A stretch of DNA of 64,000 nucleotides from Chloroflexota bacterium (GTDB taxonomy: Bacteria > Chloroflexota > UBA11872), in the NCBI GenBank assembly GCA_022824495.1, contig JAJDZU010000024.1, positions 372,001 to 436,000 of the forward strand, read 5' to 3'. The notes below the pieces were generated by a model. It was not told the DNA's origin. It searched no databases and saw only the letters and a program-made list of their open reading frames with translations. Both the position numbers and the translations under genes were made by a program. Shown here one piece after another: positions 28,317 through 37,228 of the stretch. The stretch's first letter is position 1. Each line of letters begins with the position of its first letter.

Positions 28317-29171
28317 CTAGAACCCCCGCTGCATGCCGCGCCCGGGGCCGTACGCACTTTCCAGCGTGCTTCGCTCGAACCCCTCGCCCACGCGACCGTC
28401 GGCCACGTACCCGTACAGCGCCGCCTTGAAGATCGCCTCCAGCGTCGAAACCGTCGCAATCGCCAACCCAACCGTTACCACGCCGACAACCAGACCAGCC
28501 ATCGGCGACAGCGAGGCAATCAGGATGGCCGGAACCAGCCCGATCAGCGCCGCCACGAATCCAACGATGCCGAACCCGAAGTTCGCCACCACCTGCTCGC
28601 CCCACGTCCGCTTGAACAGCGAGCTCGACCGCTTGATCGCCGTGATTGGCCCCGTCTCCTCCGCCACCAGCACCGGCACCACGAAGAACGTCAGGTACGC
28701 CCACACGCCGCCGACGATCGACAGCGCGATCTGTCCAAGGAAGTTATCGCGCGACTGGTTCCGAAGGATCTGCAGGATCAGGCCAACGGTCGCTGAAATC
28801 AGCGCCCAGCCAACGATTTGCGGCAGGCGTGAGTTCGCCAGCCGGAAGCCGTCGCCCAGCGTCGGTGTCCCGCCGGCCAGCCGTACCATCGCCGCTCCGA
28901 TCAGCGCCGCGTTGAAGTAGATGATTACGAACGCCAACAGGAAGTAGGTAATCCCCAGCAGCACGATGTCCGCTTCGGCCAGCCCCGCCGACCCCGCGCC
29001 GCCCAACCGGTCCAGCGTGCCAACACCCGCGCCCACACCGGTCAGCAGCGCCGCCAGGATCACCAGCGCCACGCCCGACATGATCGGAAACGCGATCAGC
29101 TTCCGATCGCTCTGCAACACGCCCCAGCTCATCTTCGTGAGCTGCCACGTCCGTCCAAACGTCGCGAACAT
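28317..29171 (-). CDS. DUF6159 family membrane protein
   Basis: A 284-residue integral membrane protein with about six hydrophobic segments. The N-terminus 'FGRTWQLTKMSWGVLQSDRKLIAFPIMS' is the conserved opening of the DUF6159 family. The C-terminus contains 'LEAIFKAALYGYVADGRV', another family hallmark. The function is unknown. The start is ATG 29171. It shares a strand and a 6-nt junction with the SDR downstream. Confidence 0.8.
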   Translation of the reverse strand: MFATFGRTWQLTKMSWGVLQSDRKLIAFPIMSGVALVILAALLTGVGAGVGTLDRLGGAGSAGLAEADIVLLGITYFLLAFVIIYFNAALIGAAMVRLAGGTPTLGDGFRLANSRLPQIVGWALISATVGLILQILRNQSRDNFLGQIALSIVGGVWAYLTFFVVPVLVAEETGPITAIKRSSSLFKRTWGEQVVANFGFGIVGFVAALIGLVPAILIASLSPMAGLVVGVVTVGLAIATVSTLEAIFKAALYGYVADGRVGEGFERSTLESAYGPGRGMQRGF

Positions 29172-29302
29172 TCGTTTATCCCTTAGGTGAGTCGGCGCTG
29201 ACCGTTCCAGAATAAACGCCAGACCGTCCCACGCGATAGGTTGCGCCGTCTACTAGGCGGGCGGTGTTCGCCCGGCTGCTCCGCGCTGGGCTGACCGCAG
29301 AT

Positions 29303-29704
29303 CTAGTCGCTCGGCGCGAGTTCCGCCAGTTCCGCTATCCGCCGGACAATCCGAACTAGCAGTCCAGACTCGAAAGCAATGCCCAGTACGCCGTCGGAAA
29401 AGCGATCTTGCCGAATCAGGACCGTCAGGAGTCGGCTCAACTGCTCTGGCGTGGCTTGCTCCAAAGCTGCCGGATCGTCGCGCAGCCGAGCGGCTTCCTC
29501 CGTGCCCATCCACTCCGGCCAGTCGAAATTCGGCTTCATCCATCCCGACGCATAGCAGGCCGAAATGAAATCCAATGCCTCCTGACTCGGACTGAACCAT
29601 CCTGACTCCCAGCTACCAAATTCGAATCCTGGCGCCTCAAACCTGGGCAGAAACTCCGCCAGCGCCTTCAGCGACGCCGCGTCAATTCGCCGCTCTTCCC
29701 ACAT
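29303..29704 (-). CDS. DUF6508-like protein
   Basis: 133 residues with a well-placed AGGAGA site before ATG 29704. 'LAEFLPRFEAPGFEFGSW', 'EALDFISACYASGWMKPNFDWPEW' and 'LIRQDRFSDGVLGIAFESGLLVRIVRRI' match my recollection of the DUF6508 family of small soluble proteins. Its role is unknown; relatives often occur singly. It has its own promoter-proximal space downstream of the DUF6159 gene's opposite end and does not look coupled to neighbours. Confidence 0.7.
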   Translation of the reverse strand: MWEERRIDAASLKALAEFLPRFEAPGFEFGSWESGWFSPSQEALDFISACYASGWMKPNFDWPEWMGTEEAARLRDDPAALEQATPEQLSRLLTVLIRQDRFSDGVLGIAFESGLLVRIVRRIAELAELAPSD

Positions 29705-29783
29705 TCTTGAGTCTCCTGTTTTCTTTCGAATGGTCAGCCCGGTCTTGTCATCGTCGCTTTGACTCGCTCAACCAGCCATTTGC

Positions 29784-31256
29784 CTACAGCCCGCGCACCT
29801 CCACCGTCGAAACCCGCTGACCCTTCAAATCCACCCGCCGCACCACGTGATTATTCGTATCCGCCACAAACAACACCCCGTCGGTCAGCGACACCCCGCC
29901 CGGCTCATGAAACCGCGCCTCGGCCAACCCACCGTCCGCGTTCCCGTGCGCCGTATCGCCGGCAAACGACGTAATCAGCCGCTGGACCGGGTCCACGACC
30001 TTGAGCTTGTTGTTGTACGTGTCGGCAATAAACACGCCCTCGGCCCCGGCCGCCACCCCCAGCGGATGCTGTAGCCGGATCGACGTGCCCTGCCCGTCCA
30101 CGTCCCCGAAGTCGAACAGCCCAACCCCCGCAATCGTCCGCGCGTCGCCTCGCCCATCCAGCGGCAGCGTCCGAATCGCGCTCGTCTCGCTATCCGCCAC
30201 CAGCAGCCGGTCGCCGTGCACCGTCAGTCCGCTCGGCTGCGCCAGTTGCGCCGTGTCCAGCGGCCCGTCCTGCAGGTTTTCGATCCCCGACCCCGCATAT
30301 GGCCCGAGCTCTCCGTCCGCCGGATCCATCACCCAGACCTGGTGCATCCCCGCCATCGCAATGAACAGCCGCCCGTCGTGCCAGGCCAGGTCCCACGGCG
30401 AAGCCAGTTCGGCCGTCAGCGCCGGATGCGATCCCGGCGCCGGATACCCCCGCGTCCCCGTTCCCGCCACCGTCGACACCTCGCCCGACCCCAGCTCGAT
30501 CCGGCGAATCCGGTGATTCTCCGTATCCGCCACGTACAGGTCGTCGCCAACCGCCGCCAGGCCCTGCGGATACGTGAACTGCGCCTCCGAGGCCGGCCCG
30601 TCTCGATGCCCTTCCTGCGACGACCCAAACACCCGCCGCACCGCGCCGTTGTGATCCGTCTCCACGATCCGGTGATGCCCCGAATCTGCAATGAACAGCG
30701 CGTCGCCCGTCGCCAACACCTTCCCCGGAAACGCCAGTCCCGTATCCGAATCCGGCGCCTGCTCCATCACGTCCAGCGGCGCGTCCGTCACCGTGCCGTT
30801 CGGCCGGTGTTCATTCAGGATTCGGGTTACCGCCCGGTCCAGCGCCTCGAACGGCGCCTCGCCCGAATGAAACCCGATCACGTGCCCCAGCGGATCCACG
30901 AACACCATCGTCGGCCACGCCCGCACCCCGTACGTCTGCCAGATCTGGAAGTCCCGATCGTTCACCACCGGGTGCTCCAGCCGGTGACGCCGTGCCGCGT
31001 AGCGCACGTTGAAGGTCTCGCGCTCCGCCGGGAACTTGGGCGTATGCACACCCACCACCGCCAGCGCCGGACCGTGCTTCTCCTCGAGTTTCCGCAACTG
31101 CGGAAATAGCTGCAGGCAGTTAATTCAGCAGAACGTCCAGAAGTCCAGGATCACCAGCCGGCCCTGCAGGTCCGCCATGCGAACCGGCCGCCGCGTATTG
31201 GCCCACTCCAACCCCTCCGGAAACTCCGGCGCCGGAATCGGTGTCTGCGTTGCCAT
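29784..31256 (-). CDS. Predicted selenoprotein: thioredoxin-like/NHL-repeat protein (NHLRC2-like) with in-frame TGA
   Basis: 490 residues if TGA at 31125-31127 is read as selenocysteine (residue 44). The ATG at 31256 begins '[12 protein letters not shown]', then a thioredoxin fold: strand 'LVILDFWTF', motif Cys43-TGA-Ile-Asn-Cys47, helix '[15 protein letters not shown]', and later the cis-Pro-type '[14 protein letters not shown]'. Relatives (NHLRC2 and bacterial homologues) have CCINC here, so TGA replaces the first Cys of CxxC, giving UxxC. Residues about 185-480 are an NHL beta-propeller with repeated '[12 protein letters not shown]'-type blades. Without readthrough, the part left has no redox motif. 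No signal peptide is present; a cytosolic oxidoreductase is inferred. The alternatives are a sequencing error or a nonsense mutation. Confidence 0.8.
31089..31106 (-). promoter_or_regulatory. Candidate bacterial SECIS hairpin
   Basis: On the minus strand, TTTCCGC - AGTT - GCGGAAA forms a perfect 7-bp stem with a 4-nt loop, starting 18 nt after the TGA. The loop G (second loop base) is 27 nt after the TGA. A G among the first loop bases and a 16-37 nt distance are the known bacterial SECIS rules. It lies within the coding sequence, as bacterial SECIS elements do. Confidence 0.7.
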
Positions 31257-31322
31257 AAGCGCTCCAATCGGCAGTCACCCAGTCTCCCACGCCCGGGCAG
31301 GGCGTTCCCGCACCCGGCACCC

Positions 31323-32456
31323 GTGAAGACCCATCACGAACTGCAGGAGTCTCGTTCGTTCCTGGAGCCTTGCTTTCGTCAGCCGCGTATCCTGCCGGGA
31401 CGTGAGCCCTTGCGAGTCGTTCCCATCCACTTTCCCTTCGCCGAATTCTCTGGAACTCCGTACGACCTCGGACTTCAGCACGGCCAGCGCTTCCGCGACA
31501 TCGTCCGGCTCCAGCTCGCCGAAACTATGCAGGCGGCCGCCGACAGTGGTCTGACCGCCGCGGAGGCCCTTGAATGGACCCGCGAACGGCATTCTCGCGT
31601 TGAAGCCATCGCTCCCCACTGGATGGATGAGCTTCAAGGCCTCGCCCACGGCGCCGGCATCCGGTTTGATGAAGCCCTCGCCCTCCAGCTTCGTCCGGGC
31701 ACCGGTGGACTGCCCGAAGGCTGCACCTCCTTCGCCGCCGTGGGCCAGGCCACCACCGATGGCCAGACCATCGCCGGCCAAAACCGCGACCTGGGCGAGC
31801 CCTACCTCCACCGCATGTTCCTCGCCGCGTTCAGGCCCACCCGCGGCCCCCAAATCCTCATGCACTGTGTCCCCGGCGAACTCGGCGGCGTCGGCCTCAA
31901 CAGCCACGGCGTCTGCGTCTTCGCCAACTCCCTCTGGGGCAGATCCGGCCGCACCTGGATGGCCCCGCCCATCCTCCGCCGCGCCGCCCTCGAATCCGAC
32001 TCAGCCCAGGCTGCCGTCCAGCGAATCCAGGCCATGCCTGGCCCCGCCGTCGGCAACTTCCTCATCGCCGACGCCCATCACGCCCGCAACCTCGAAATCC
32101 TGCCCGAAGGCCTCCACGTCACCAATGTCGACAACGGCGTCTACGCCCACGCCAACAACTGCGTCGCGTCCGTCCTGCTCCCCCACGAAGCCACTCGCCG
32201 GCCCCTCCCTTACTCCGAAGGCCGCCGCGTCTCCCTCCAAACCGCCCTCGAACGCCACGCCGGCGCAGTCGATACAGAGGTCTGCCGCCAACTCCTCAGC
32301 GACCAATCCGGCCGGCCCGAACCCGTCTGCCGCCCCTTCCGTTCCGGCGACCCCTTCGCCACCATTGCCGCCCTCATCGCCGTCCCCCGCGCTCAAACCC
32401 TCCACCTCAGCTACGGCCCGCCCAGCGATAACCGGTTTACCGTCTACCGCCTGTAG
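31323..32456 (+). CDS. C45-type acyl-CoA:6-aminopenicillanate acyltransferase-like (Ntn hydrolase) protein
   Basis: A protein of up to 377 residues. 'SGTPYDLGLQHGQRFRD' and 'LPEGCTSFAAVG' are the hallmarks of the C45 family; Cys134 (longest form) would become the N-terminal nucleophile by self-cleavage before it. 'TIAGQNRDLGEPYLHR' supplies the conserved Asn-Arg-Asp that positions the nucleophile. 'NNCVASVLLPHEAT' is also typical. These enzymes cleave or transfer acyl groups on amides or peptides. The GTG at 31323 gives the longest form; TTG 31410 ('LRVVPIHFPFAEF') is a likely alternative, since the first 29 residues look non-homologous. Confidence 0.82.
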   Translation: MKTHHELQESRSFLEPCFRQPRILPGREPLRVVPIHFPFAEFSGTPYDLGLQHGQRFRDIVRLQLAETMQAAADSGLTAAEALEWTRERHSRVEAIAPHWMDELQGLAHGAGIRFDEALALQLRPGTGGLPEGCTSFAAVGQATTDGQTIAGQNRDLGEPYLHRMFLAAFRPTRGPQILMHCVPGELGGVGLNSHGVCVFANSLWGRSGRTWMAPPILRRAALESDSAQAAVQRIQAMPGPAVGNFLIADAHHARNLEILPEGLHVTNVDNGVYAHANNCVASVLLPHEATRRPLPYSEGRRVSLQTALERHAGAVDTEVCRQLLSDQSGRPEPVCRPFRSGDPFATIAALIAVPRAQTLHLSYGPPSDNRFTVYRL

Positions 32457-32499
32457 ACCCCTCCGTCATCCCAGGGTGTCCAGGCTGGGGAGGGCCTTG

Positions 32500-33543
32500 C
32501 TAGAAGCGTCCGTCGCGGACTTCGAAGTGGGTGGGTTTGGCCAGCGTGCGGCCGCCGGTTCGCAGCCAGTCGGCCGTCCAGCGCAGCACCGGCGCCAGCG
32601 GCGTCATCGGTTCGCCCACCAGTTCGGCCATCCGCCGGCAGTCCACGAACAGCGCGCTGGCCGACTCCGTGCCCTCGAATTCAGGCGAGACATCCAGCAG
32701 TTCGCCCATCGCAACGGCGACATCGCGAATCCGAATAGGCGCCAGCCCCGAGACGTTCAGCGTCAGCGGCGGCGCGCTCGTGTGTTCCAGCGTGCGCAGG
32801 ATCAGGTCGCAGGCGTCGCCCTGCCAGATCACGCTGGCCGTGCTCATGCCCACGTTCACGGGTTGGCCGCCGCACAGGCTGGCCGCGATGTCGTGCAGCA
32901 CGCCGTAGCGCAGGTCCAGCGCGTACGACAGCCGGATCAGCGCCGAGCGCGTCCCCCAGGTATGCGCCGCGTACTCGAATATCCGCTCCCGCGCCAGGCA
33001 CGACTGCGCGTACTCGCCAATCGGTTCGGGTTCCAGGTCTTCGTCCGCCCCGGCGCCGTCGGTCGGCACGAAGGGGTAGACGGCGGCGGTTGAGAACACC
33101 GCGCAGCGCGCCTCCCGGAAGCGCCGCGCCACCAGGCCCGGCAAGTGCGCGTTCATGGCCCAGGTCAGGTGCTCGGCGCCGGTGGACCCGAACTTGCGCC
33201 CGGCCATGAACACCACCTCCGGCGCATCCGGCAGTTCGCGAAGGAACGCTGGCTCAAGCAGGTCCCCAGCAATCGTGGCCACGCCCGCGGCCTCCAGCCC
33301 GGCGCGCGCCGCCGGATCGCTGAAGCGGGAAACGGCGATCACTTGCCCGTCGCGTCCCGCGGCCTCGAACGCCCGGCGAGCCATCCGGGCCACCGTAGGC
33401 CCCATCTTGCCTCCGGCGCCCAGCACCAGCAGGTCGCCGGATCCGCGCGCAACGGACTCAACCAGCCCCGCGCTCGGACGCGACATCACCTCATCCAGCG
33501 TCCGCTCGTCCGGAATCGAGGCCGGAAGCGAATCAGCCCCCAT
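32500..33543 (-). CDS. NAD-dependent epimerase/dehydratase family protein
   Basis: 347 residues from ATG 33543. The Rossmann motif is 'LVLGAGGKMGPTVARMA', a GxGGxxG variant. The usual catalytic Tyr-x3-Lys is not evident: after 'AVFSTAAVYPFVPT' the sequence reads 'EYAQSCLARERIFEYA', with Tyr but no Lys at +4. It may therefore be an atypical, possibly non-catalytic or NAD-sensing member. The GTG-like upstream extension to 33582 would overlap the GYD gene. It lies 22 nt downstream of that gene and is probably co-transcribed with it. Confidence 0.75.
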   Translation of the reverse strand: MGADSLPASIPDERTLDEVMSRPSAGLVESVARGSGDLLVLGAGGKMGPTVARMARRAFEAAGRDGQVIAVSRFSDPAARAGLEAAGVATIAGDLLEPAFLRELPDAPEVVFMAGRKFGSTGAEHLTWAMNAHLPGLVARRFREARCAVFSTAAVYPFVPTDGAGADEDLEPEPIGEYAQSCLARERIFEYAAHTWGTRSALIRLSYALDLRYGVLHDIAASLCGGQPVNVGMSTASVIWQGDACDLILRTLEHTSAPPLTLNVSGLAPIRIRDVAVAMGELLDVSPEFEGTESASALFVDCRRMAELVGEPMTPLAPVLRWTADWLRTGGRTLAKPTHFEVRDGRF

Positions 33544-33565
33544 CAGATCAGCACCGAGACATCGC

Positions 33566-33868
33566 TCAGACGCCCCCGGCAATCGCCGACCACTGGCTCT
33601 CCGGGAACACCTCGATGGTCTGGGTCACGCCGCCAAGCTGCTCCCGCATGGCCAGCATGGCCTGGGCGCAAGCCTGCGTGCTGTCGAACTCCATGACCAT
33701 CAGGACATCGAAGGCGCCCATGGTCAGGTAAATCTCGTGAAGCGTTCCGCCGTGGTCTTCGACCAACTTGCGCGTTACCGGCGCGCCGTCGCCAATGGCG
33801 TCGGCCACGGACCCAGGCTCCGCCGGCTCGTTGCCGGACATGCTGACCATGCTGACGTAGTGAGGCAT
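33566..33868 (-). CDS. GYD domain protein
   Basis: A 100-residue small alpha/beta ferredoxin-like protein. 'LHEIYLTMGAFDVLMVMEFDS' corresponds to the GYD-domain core 'YlT.GryDvv.i.E.pd', and the end 'TQTIEVFPESQW' is the usual family ending. GYD proteins are of unknown function but occur widely beside oxidoreductases. The start is ATG 33868. The epimerase-like gene follows at once. Confidence 0.82.
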   Translation of the reverse strand: MPHYVSMVSMSGNEPAEPGSVADAIGDGAPVTRKLVEDHGGTLHEIYLTMGAFDVLMVMEFDSTQACAQAMLAMREQLGGVTQTIEVFPESQWSAIAGGV

Positions 33869-33932
33869 CGGATTCCCCCGCGGGCGTTCGTTTGGCGCGG
33901 CGATTATGGCACCAGTCGGAACCGCCGCTGGC

Positions 33933-33938
33933 TAGACT
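33933..33938 (+). promoter_or_regulatory. Candidate -10 element (TAGACT) for the sulfatase
   Basis: GGCTAGACT sits 30 nt upstream of the sulfatase ATG, in the divergent gap shared with the GYD gene. It matches the hexamer found before tRNA-Arg and rfbB. Confidence 0.4.
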
Positions 33939-33968
33939 CCTCGGCCCACCGCTCGGAAGCAATCCCCC

Positions 33969-35243
33969 ATGCCGCCCAACGTCCTGATCGTCACCACCCA
34001 CGACACCGGCCGCTTCATCCAGCCCTACGGCGTCACCACGGTGGAGACCCCCAACCTCAACCGGCTGGCGGCCGAGGGTGCGCGTTTCAACGCCTACACC
34101 ACCGCCCCGCAGTGCTCGCCCAGCCGCGCCAGCCTTACCACCGGCCGCTATCCCCACGCCAACGGGACCATGGGCCTCACGCATCGCGACTTCCGTTGGG
34201 ACCTGCATCCGGACGAGCAGACCATCCCGCAGATCCTGCGCACCGTCGGCTACCGCAGCGGCCACTGGGGTGTCGAACACGCCGCCCGCGACCCCCGCCG
34301 CATCGGCAACGACGTCATCGACGAAACCCGCGACATCGACTCGATCGTCACCGGCGTCACGCAGTTCATCGATGCCGACCGTAGTCGCCCCTTCGTCGTG
34401 CAGGTCGGCTTTGGCGAGACCCACCGCGTCGGCGGCCACGGCTTCGGCGGCCGGCCCTACGACGAAAAGGGCATTACCGTGCCGCCCTACCTGGTGGACG
34501 CCCCCGACACCCGCGCCGACCTGGCCGACTTCCAGGGCTGCGTCAACCGCGCCGACGCCTACATCGGACGCCTGCTGAACATCCTGGAAGAACGCAACCT
34601 GCTCGACGAGACGCTGGTGCTCTACGTCGGCGACCACGGCATCGCCTTCCCGCGCGCCAAGTGCACGCTCTACGACCCCGGCATCGAGATTTCCCTCATC
34701 GCCCGCCTGCCCGGCAGCCCGCTCAGCGGCGGTGTCGCGCCCGCCGGCATGGCCAGCAACCTGGACGTGGTTCCAACCCTTATCGAGCTCACCGGCGCCA
34801 AAGAACCGCCCTACCTCCACGGAACCTCCCTGCTGCCGCTGGCTGCGGGCGCCGCGTCCGGCCACGCCCAACTCTTCGTCGAAAAGACTTACCACAGCTA
34901 CTACGACCCCATGCGCGGCATCCGCACCAATCGCTGGAAATACATCCGCAACTTCGAGACCGGCCTGGGCGTGGAAATTCCCAGCGACATCGCCGGCAGT
35001 GGCGCCTACCGCGACGTGGCAGGCCGCATGGACCCCTCGCACCACGTGGAGGTGGAGCTCTACGACCTCCACGCCGACCCCAACGAACAAACCAACCTGG
35101 CCGGCCGGCCCGAGACGGCCGACATCGAGACCGAACTCGGCGCCAGGGTCATCGACTGGATGCGCGCCACGGGCGATCCGCTGCTGGAAGGGCCCGTGCC
35201 ATCGCCCTTCTACCGCGACACGATCAGCGAGATCTTGGCTTAG
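33969..35243 (+). CDS. Sulfatase (type I, formylglycine-dependent)
   Basis: A 424-residue alkaline-phosphatase-superfamily sulfatase. The FGly motif is Cys49-SPS-Arg53 ('APQCSPSRASLTTGR'), which an FGE enzyme elsewhere in the genome would convert. Calcium ligands include Asp12 ('TTHDTGR', with His in place of the more usual Asp at 11) and 'VGDHGIAF' (near residue 222). 'THRVGGHGFGG' is the substrate-side loop. No signal peptide is seen, so it would be cytosolic. The closest known types act on sulfated glycans such as N-sulfoglucosamine. Substrate unproven. Confidence 0.92.
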   Translation: MPPNVLIVTTHDTGRFIQPYGVTTVETPNLNRLAAEGARFNAYTTAPQCSPSRASLTTGRYPHANGTMGLTHRDFRWDLHPDEQTIPQILRTVGYRSGHWGVEHAARDPRRIGNDVIDETRDIDSIVTGVTQFIDADRSRPFVVQVGFGETHRVGGHGFGGRPYDEKGITVPPYLVDAPDTRADLADFQGCVNRADAYIGRLLNILEERNLLDETLVLYVGDHGIAFPRAKCTLYDPGIEISLIARLPGSPLSGGVAPAGMASNLDVVPTLIELTGAKEPPYLHGTSLLPLAAGAASGHAQLFVEKTYHSYYDPMRGIRTNRWKYIRNFETGLGVEIPSDIAGSGAYRDVAGRMDPSHHVEVELYDLHADPNEQTNLAGRPETADIETELGARVIDWMRATGDPLLEGPVPSPFYRDTISEILA

Positions 35244-35665
35244 CCGGACTCCGCCCACGGATCGTAGGATCCGAAGTGCCAGAGGTTGCCTTCGGGGTCC
35301 AGCGCCGAATACAGCCGTCCGCCGTAGTCCATATCCTCGATGTCCATCACGATCTCGGCGCCGGCGGCGACCGCGTGCCGGTAGTGGTCGTCGATTTCCG
35401 GCACGATGACGTAGGCGCTCTGCGTGTTGGCGCCCACTTCCGCCGGCGTTTTGACGTGCGGGCCGAAATCGCGGTTCTGGGCCGACCCCAGCATGATCAT
35501 GCCGCCGCCCAGCGTGAGCTGCGCGTGCCTGATGGTCCCCTCGGGCCCGGGTATGACCAGGCGCCGGGTAAACCCAAATACCTCGCACAGAAACGCAATG
35601 GCCGCCGCCGCGTCGCGGTAGCGCAGGCTGGGCACGATCATGGCCTGCCGCGATTCGTGAGGCAT
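35240..35665 (-). CDS. VOC (glyoxalase-fold) family protein
   Basis: 141 residues from ATG 35665, which has AAGGA 6 nt upstream; GTG 35668 is the alternative. 'IVPSLRYRDAAAAIAFLCEVFGFT' is the standard opening and 'YGGRLYSALDPEGNLWHFGSYDP' the end, with the conserved 'RlysalDPEGn.w.f' block of the PhnB/YycE-like group. The family binds a metal and acts on diverse small molecules. Its end overlaps the sulfatase stop by 4 nt in convergent orientation. Function unassigned. Confidence 0.88.
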   Translation of the reverse strand: MPHESRQAMIVPSLRYRDAAAAIAFLCEVFGFTRRLVIPGPEGTIRHAQLTLGGGMIMLGSAQNRDFGPHVKTPAEVGANTQSAYVIVPEIDDHYRHAVAAGAEIVMDIEDMDYGGRLYSALDPEGNLWHFGSYDPWAESG

Positions 35666-35881
35666 CACCAGTCCTTCTCCTTCGTCGAAGCCGTTAGCCC
35701 CAAGGGCGAGCGAAACCTAGCCTCTCTCACGCGAAAGGCCGACAGATTCTGCGCCGCCGGGTGAAGGGTCTCAACAGGAACACCAACGGCTGCAATCCGA
35801 CAGGGCGGATGTTCGCGGACCACTGACTTGAGATCACCTGACGGGCGGGGTACGGGAATCCCCGTCACGGAGGAACCGCCC

Positions 35882-36130
35882 ATGGACGCCATCCCAATTG
35901 TTGTGACGATCGTTAGTGTTGGGGCGGCCATGCTCGTTGCATTCGTCGGGGTGGCATTCAGGCTGGGCGCGGTGCTGGGCAAGATTCAGGAGCAAGTCGA
36001 GGCTATTCCGCAACTTCGCCAGGATGTCCATGCGCTGTCCGGTCGGGTCGATGGATTGACCGAGCGGGTGTCCCGAATTGAGGGCGTGATCGAAGGCGTG
36101 CTGTCCAGCCGCGCCCCGCCGTCGGACTGA
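35882..36130 (+). CDS. Small single-pass membrane protein with coiled coil
   Basis: 82 residues from ATG 35882, chosen because GGAGG is 8 nt upstream. Residues 4-32 form one hydrophobic segment ('IPIVVTIVSVGAAMLVAF'). The rest ('QVEAIPQLRQDVHALSGRVDGLTERVSRIEGVIEGVL') is a heptad-patterned coiled coil. Proteins of this shape are common and functionally unspecific. No neighbour relationship is obvious. Confidence 0.65.
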   Translation: MDAIPIVVTIVSVGAAMLVAFVGVAFRLGAVLGKIQEQVEAIPQLRQDVHALSGRVDGLTERVSRIEGVIEGVLSSRAPPSD

Positions 36131-36353
36131 GGCCTGGTCGACGCTCACATACAGGCGCGCCGGAGGTCTACGAGTCAATCTATCGGCCCGTGGAGCGCCT
36201 GCCCGAACGTGCGACAGGTGTAACTTCCCGTTCCAGAGCAACTGGACACAGGGTGGGCGACGGTCCAGACTGCGAATAGGCGGTCTGTGGCACGCACCCA
36301 CGTAGGCGCGCTTCGTCTGATTGGGACGGACGACCAGGGAAGAAGGACGCGTG

Positions 36354-36731
36354 ATGGCCACCGGGAGCGACCAGTGGGCAGCCTTTAAAGCTGACCTGCG
36401 CGTGGGTCGGCTGCTCCACCGGAACTATTTCATCGCCTCGCTATCCGATCTTGGGCTGTGGGCCTACGGTAACGACCCGAAGGACGCCGCGGAAAACTTG
36501 GAGCGATTGCTGGAGACGTTCGTTCAACGCTGCCTTGAGAATGGCGATCTTGCCGAGCGGCTCGAGCAGGCGGGAGTTTCGCTGATTCCGCACCCGGTCG
36601 CCGCCTTGCAGGGACTGAATCCGATACCCGTCGGCGGCAAGGAAGCGCCGTCAGTCGAGCCGATGATCCAGTGGGAAACCCCGCCGCGTGACCACCCGGC
36701 GCCGTCTCGATGGGTAGCCGTGCCTGTCTAG
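36354..36731 (+). CDS. HicB-like protein
   Basis: 125 residues from ATG 36354 with GGAAGAAGG upstream. 'NYFIASLSDLGLWAYGNDPKDAAENLERLLETFVQRCLENGDLAERLEQAGV' follows the HicB-type partial RNase H-like layout ('...p.lgv...G.t..eA..n....l..') but is diverged and has no partner hicA beside it. The C-terminal 45 residues are low-complexity and Pro-rich. The true hicAB pair lies 0.9 kb downstream. It may be a degraded or orphan antitoxin; confidence is moderate. Confidence 0.5.
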   Translation: MATGSDQWAAFKADLRVGRLLHRNYFIASLSDLGLWAYGNDPKDAAENLERLLETFVQRCLENGDLAERLEQAGVSLIPHPVAALQGLNPIPVGGKEAPSVEPMIQWETPPRDHPAPSRWVAVPV

Positions 36732-37084
36732 TGGGTCCTCTGATTTCGAAGCGGGATCTGGAGAGTTTCTAGGCAAAACGGCCAAATCTGAAGGTTCTCG
36801 CCTACGGGGACCTTCTGATGGTGGAGCGCCAGGTCAACGACCGCCTGCAAGTGATTGCCATTCACCATTTTCCTGACGACGGGTTGCTGGACTTGTTCCT
36901 GGCGGTCGCTGCCGTCGCGGTGCGAGACCGTGTTCTCGCTGTCGAGATGTTGACGGAGCTTGATCGCTGACCGGACGGACCTGCAGGGCCGCTGGCGCCG
37001 AACGAATAGAGCAACTCAAAGCCGCGGCTGAACGGTGGCTGGCTGAGCTGAACGAACGACTCGGCGCGTACTGCTGAGAGACCT

Positions 37085-37095
37085 TTGCATAACCC
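37085..37095. repeat. Direct repeat TTGCATAACCC, copy 1
   Basis: Identical 11-mer recurs at 37218-37228; the preceding bases are also similar (ACC-T and ACC-G). Confidence 0.5.
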
Positions 37096-37217
37096 CCGTC
37101 GTCGCGGGCGAGGCCTCTTGCTTCGGCTAGGGGAGAAGCCGGCGACGTCTTCGCCGCCGGGTGCGCGGGGTCAATCCCTTCGAAGGAGACGCCGTTCTTT
37201 CCCCTCTCCTGAAACCG

Positions 37218-37228
37218 TTGCATAACCC
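37218..37228. repeat. Direct repeat TTGCATAACCC, copy 2
   Basis: Second copy, 133 nt after the first, next to a CCCTCTCC tract. Confidence 0.5.

Noticed and set aside
32457-32499. Bidirectional terminator between convergent genes (CCCTCC...GGAGGG)
   Set aside because: The arms are only 6 bp with a long loop and no U tract, so the support is weak.
36818-36970. Short ORF beginning MVERQVNDRLQV
   Set aside because: Only 50 codons, no clear ribosome-binding site and no recognised family; mentioned only as a possible relic within the gene-poor interval.
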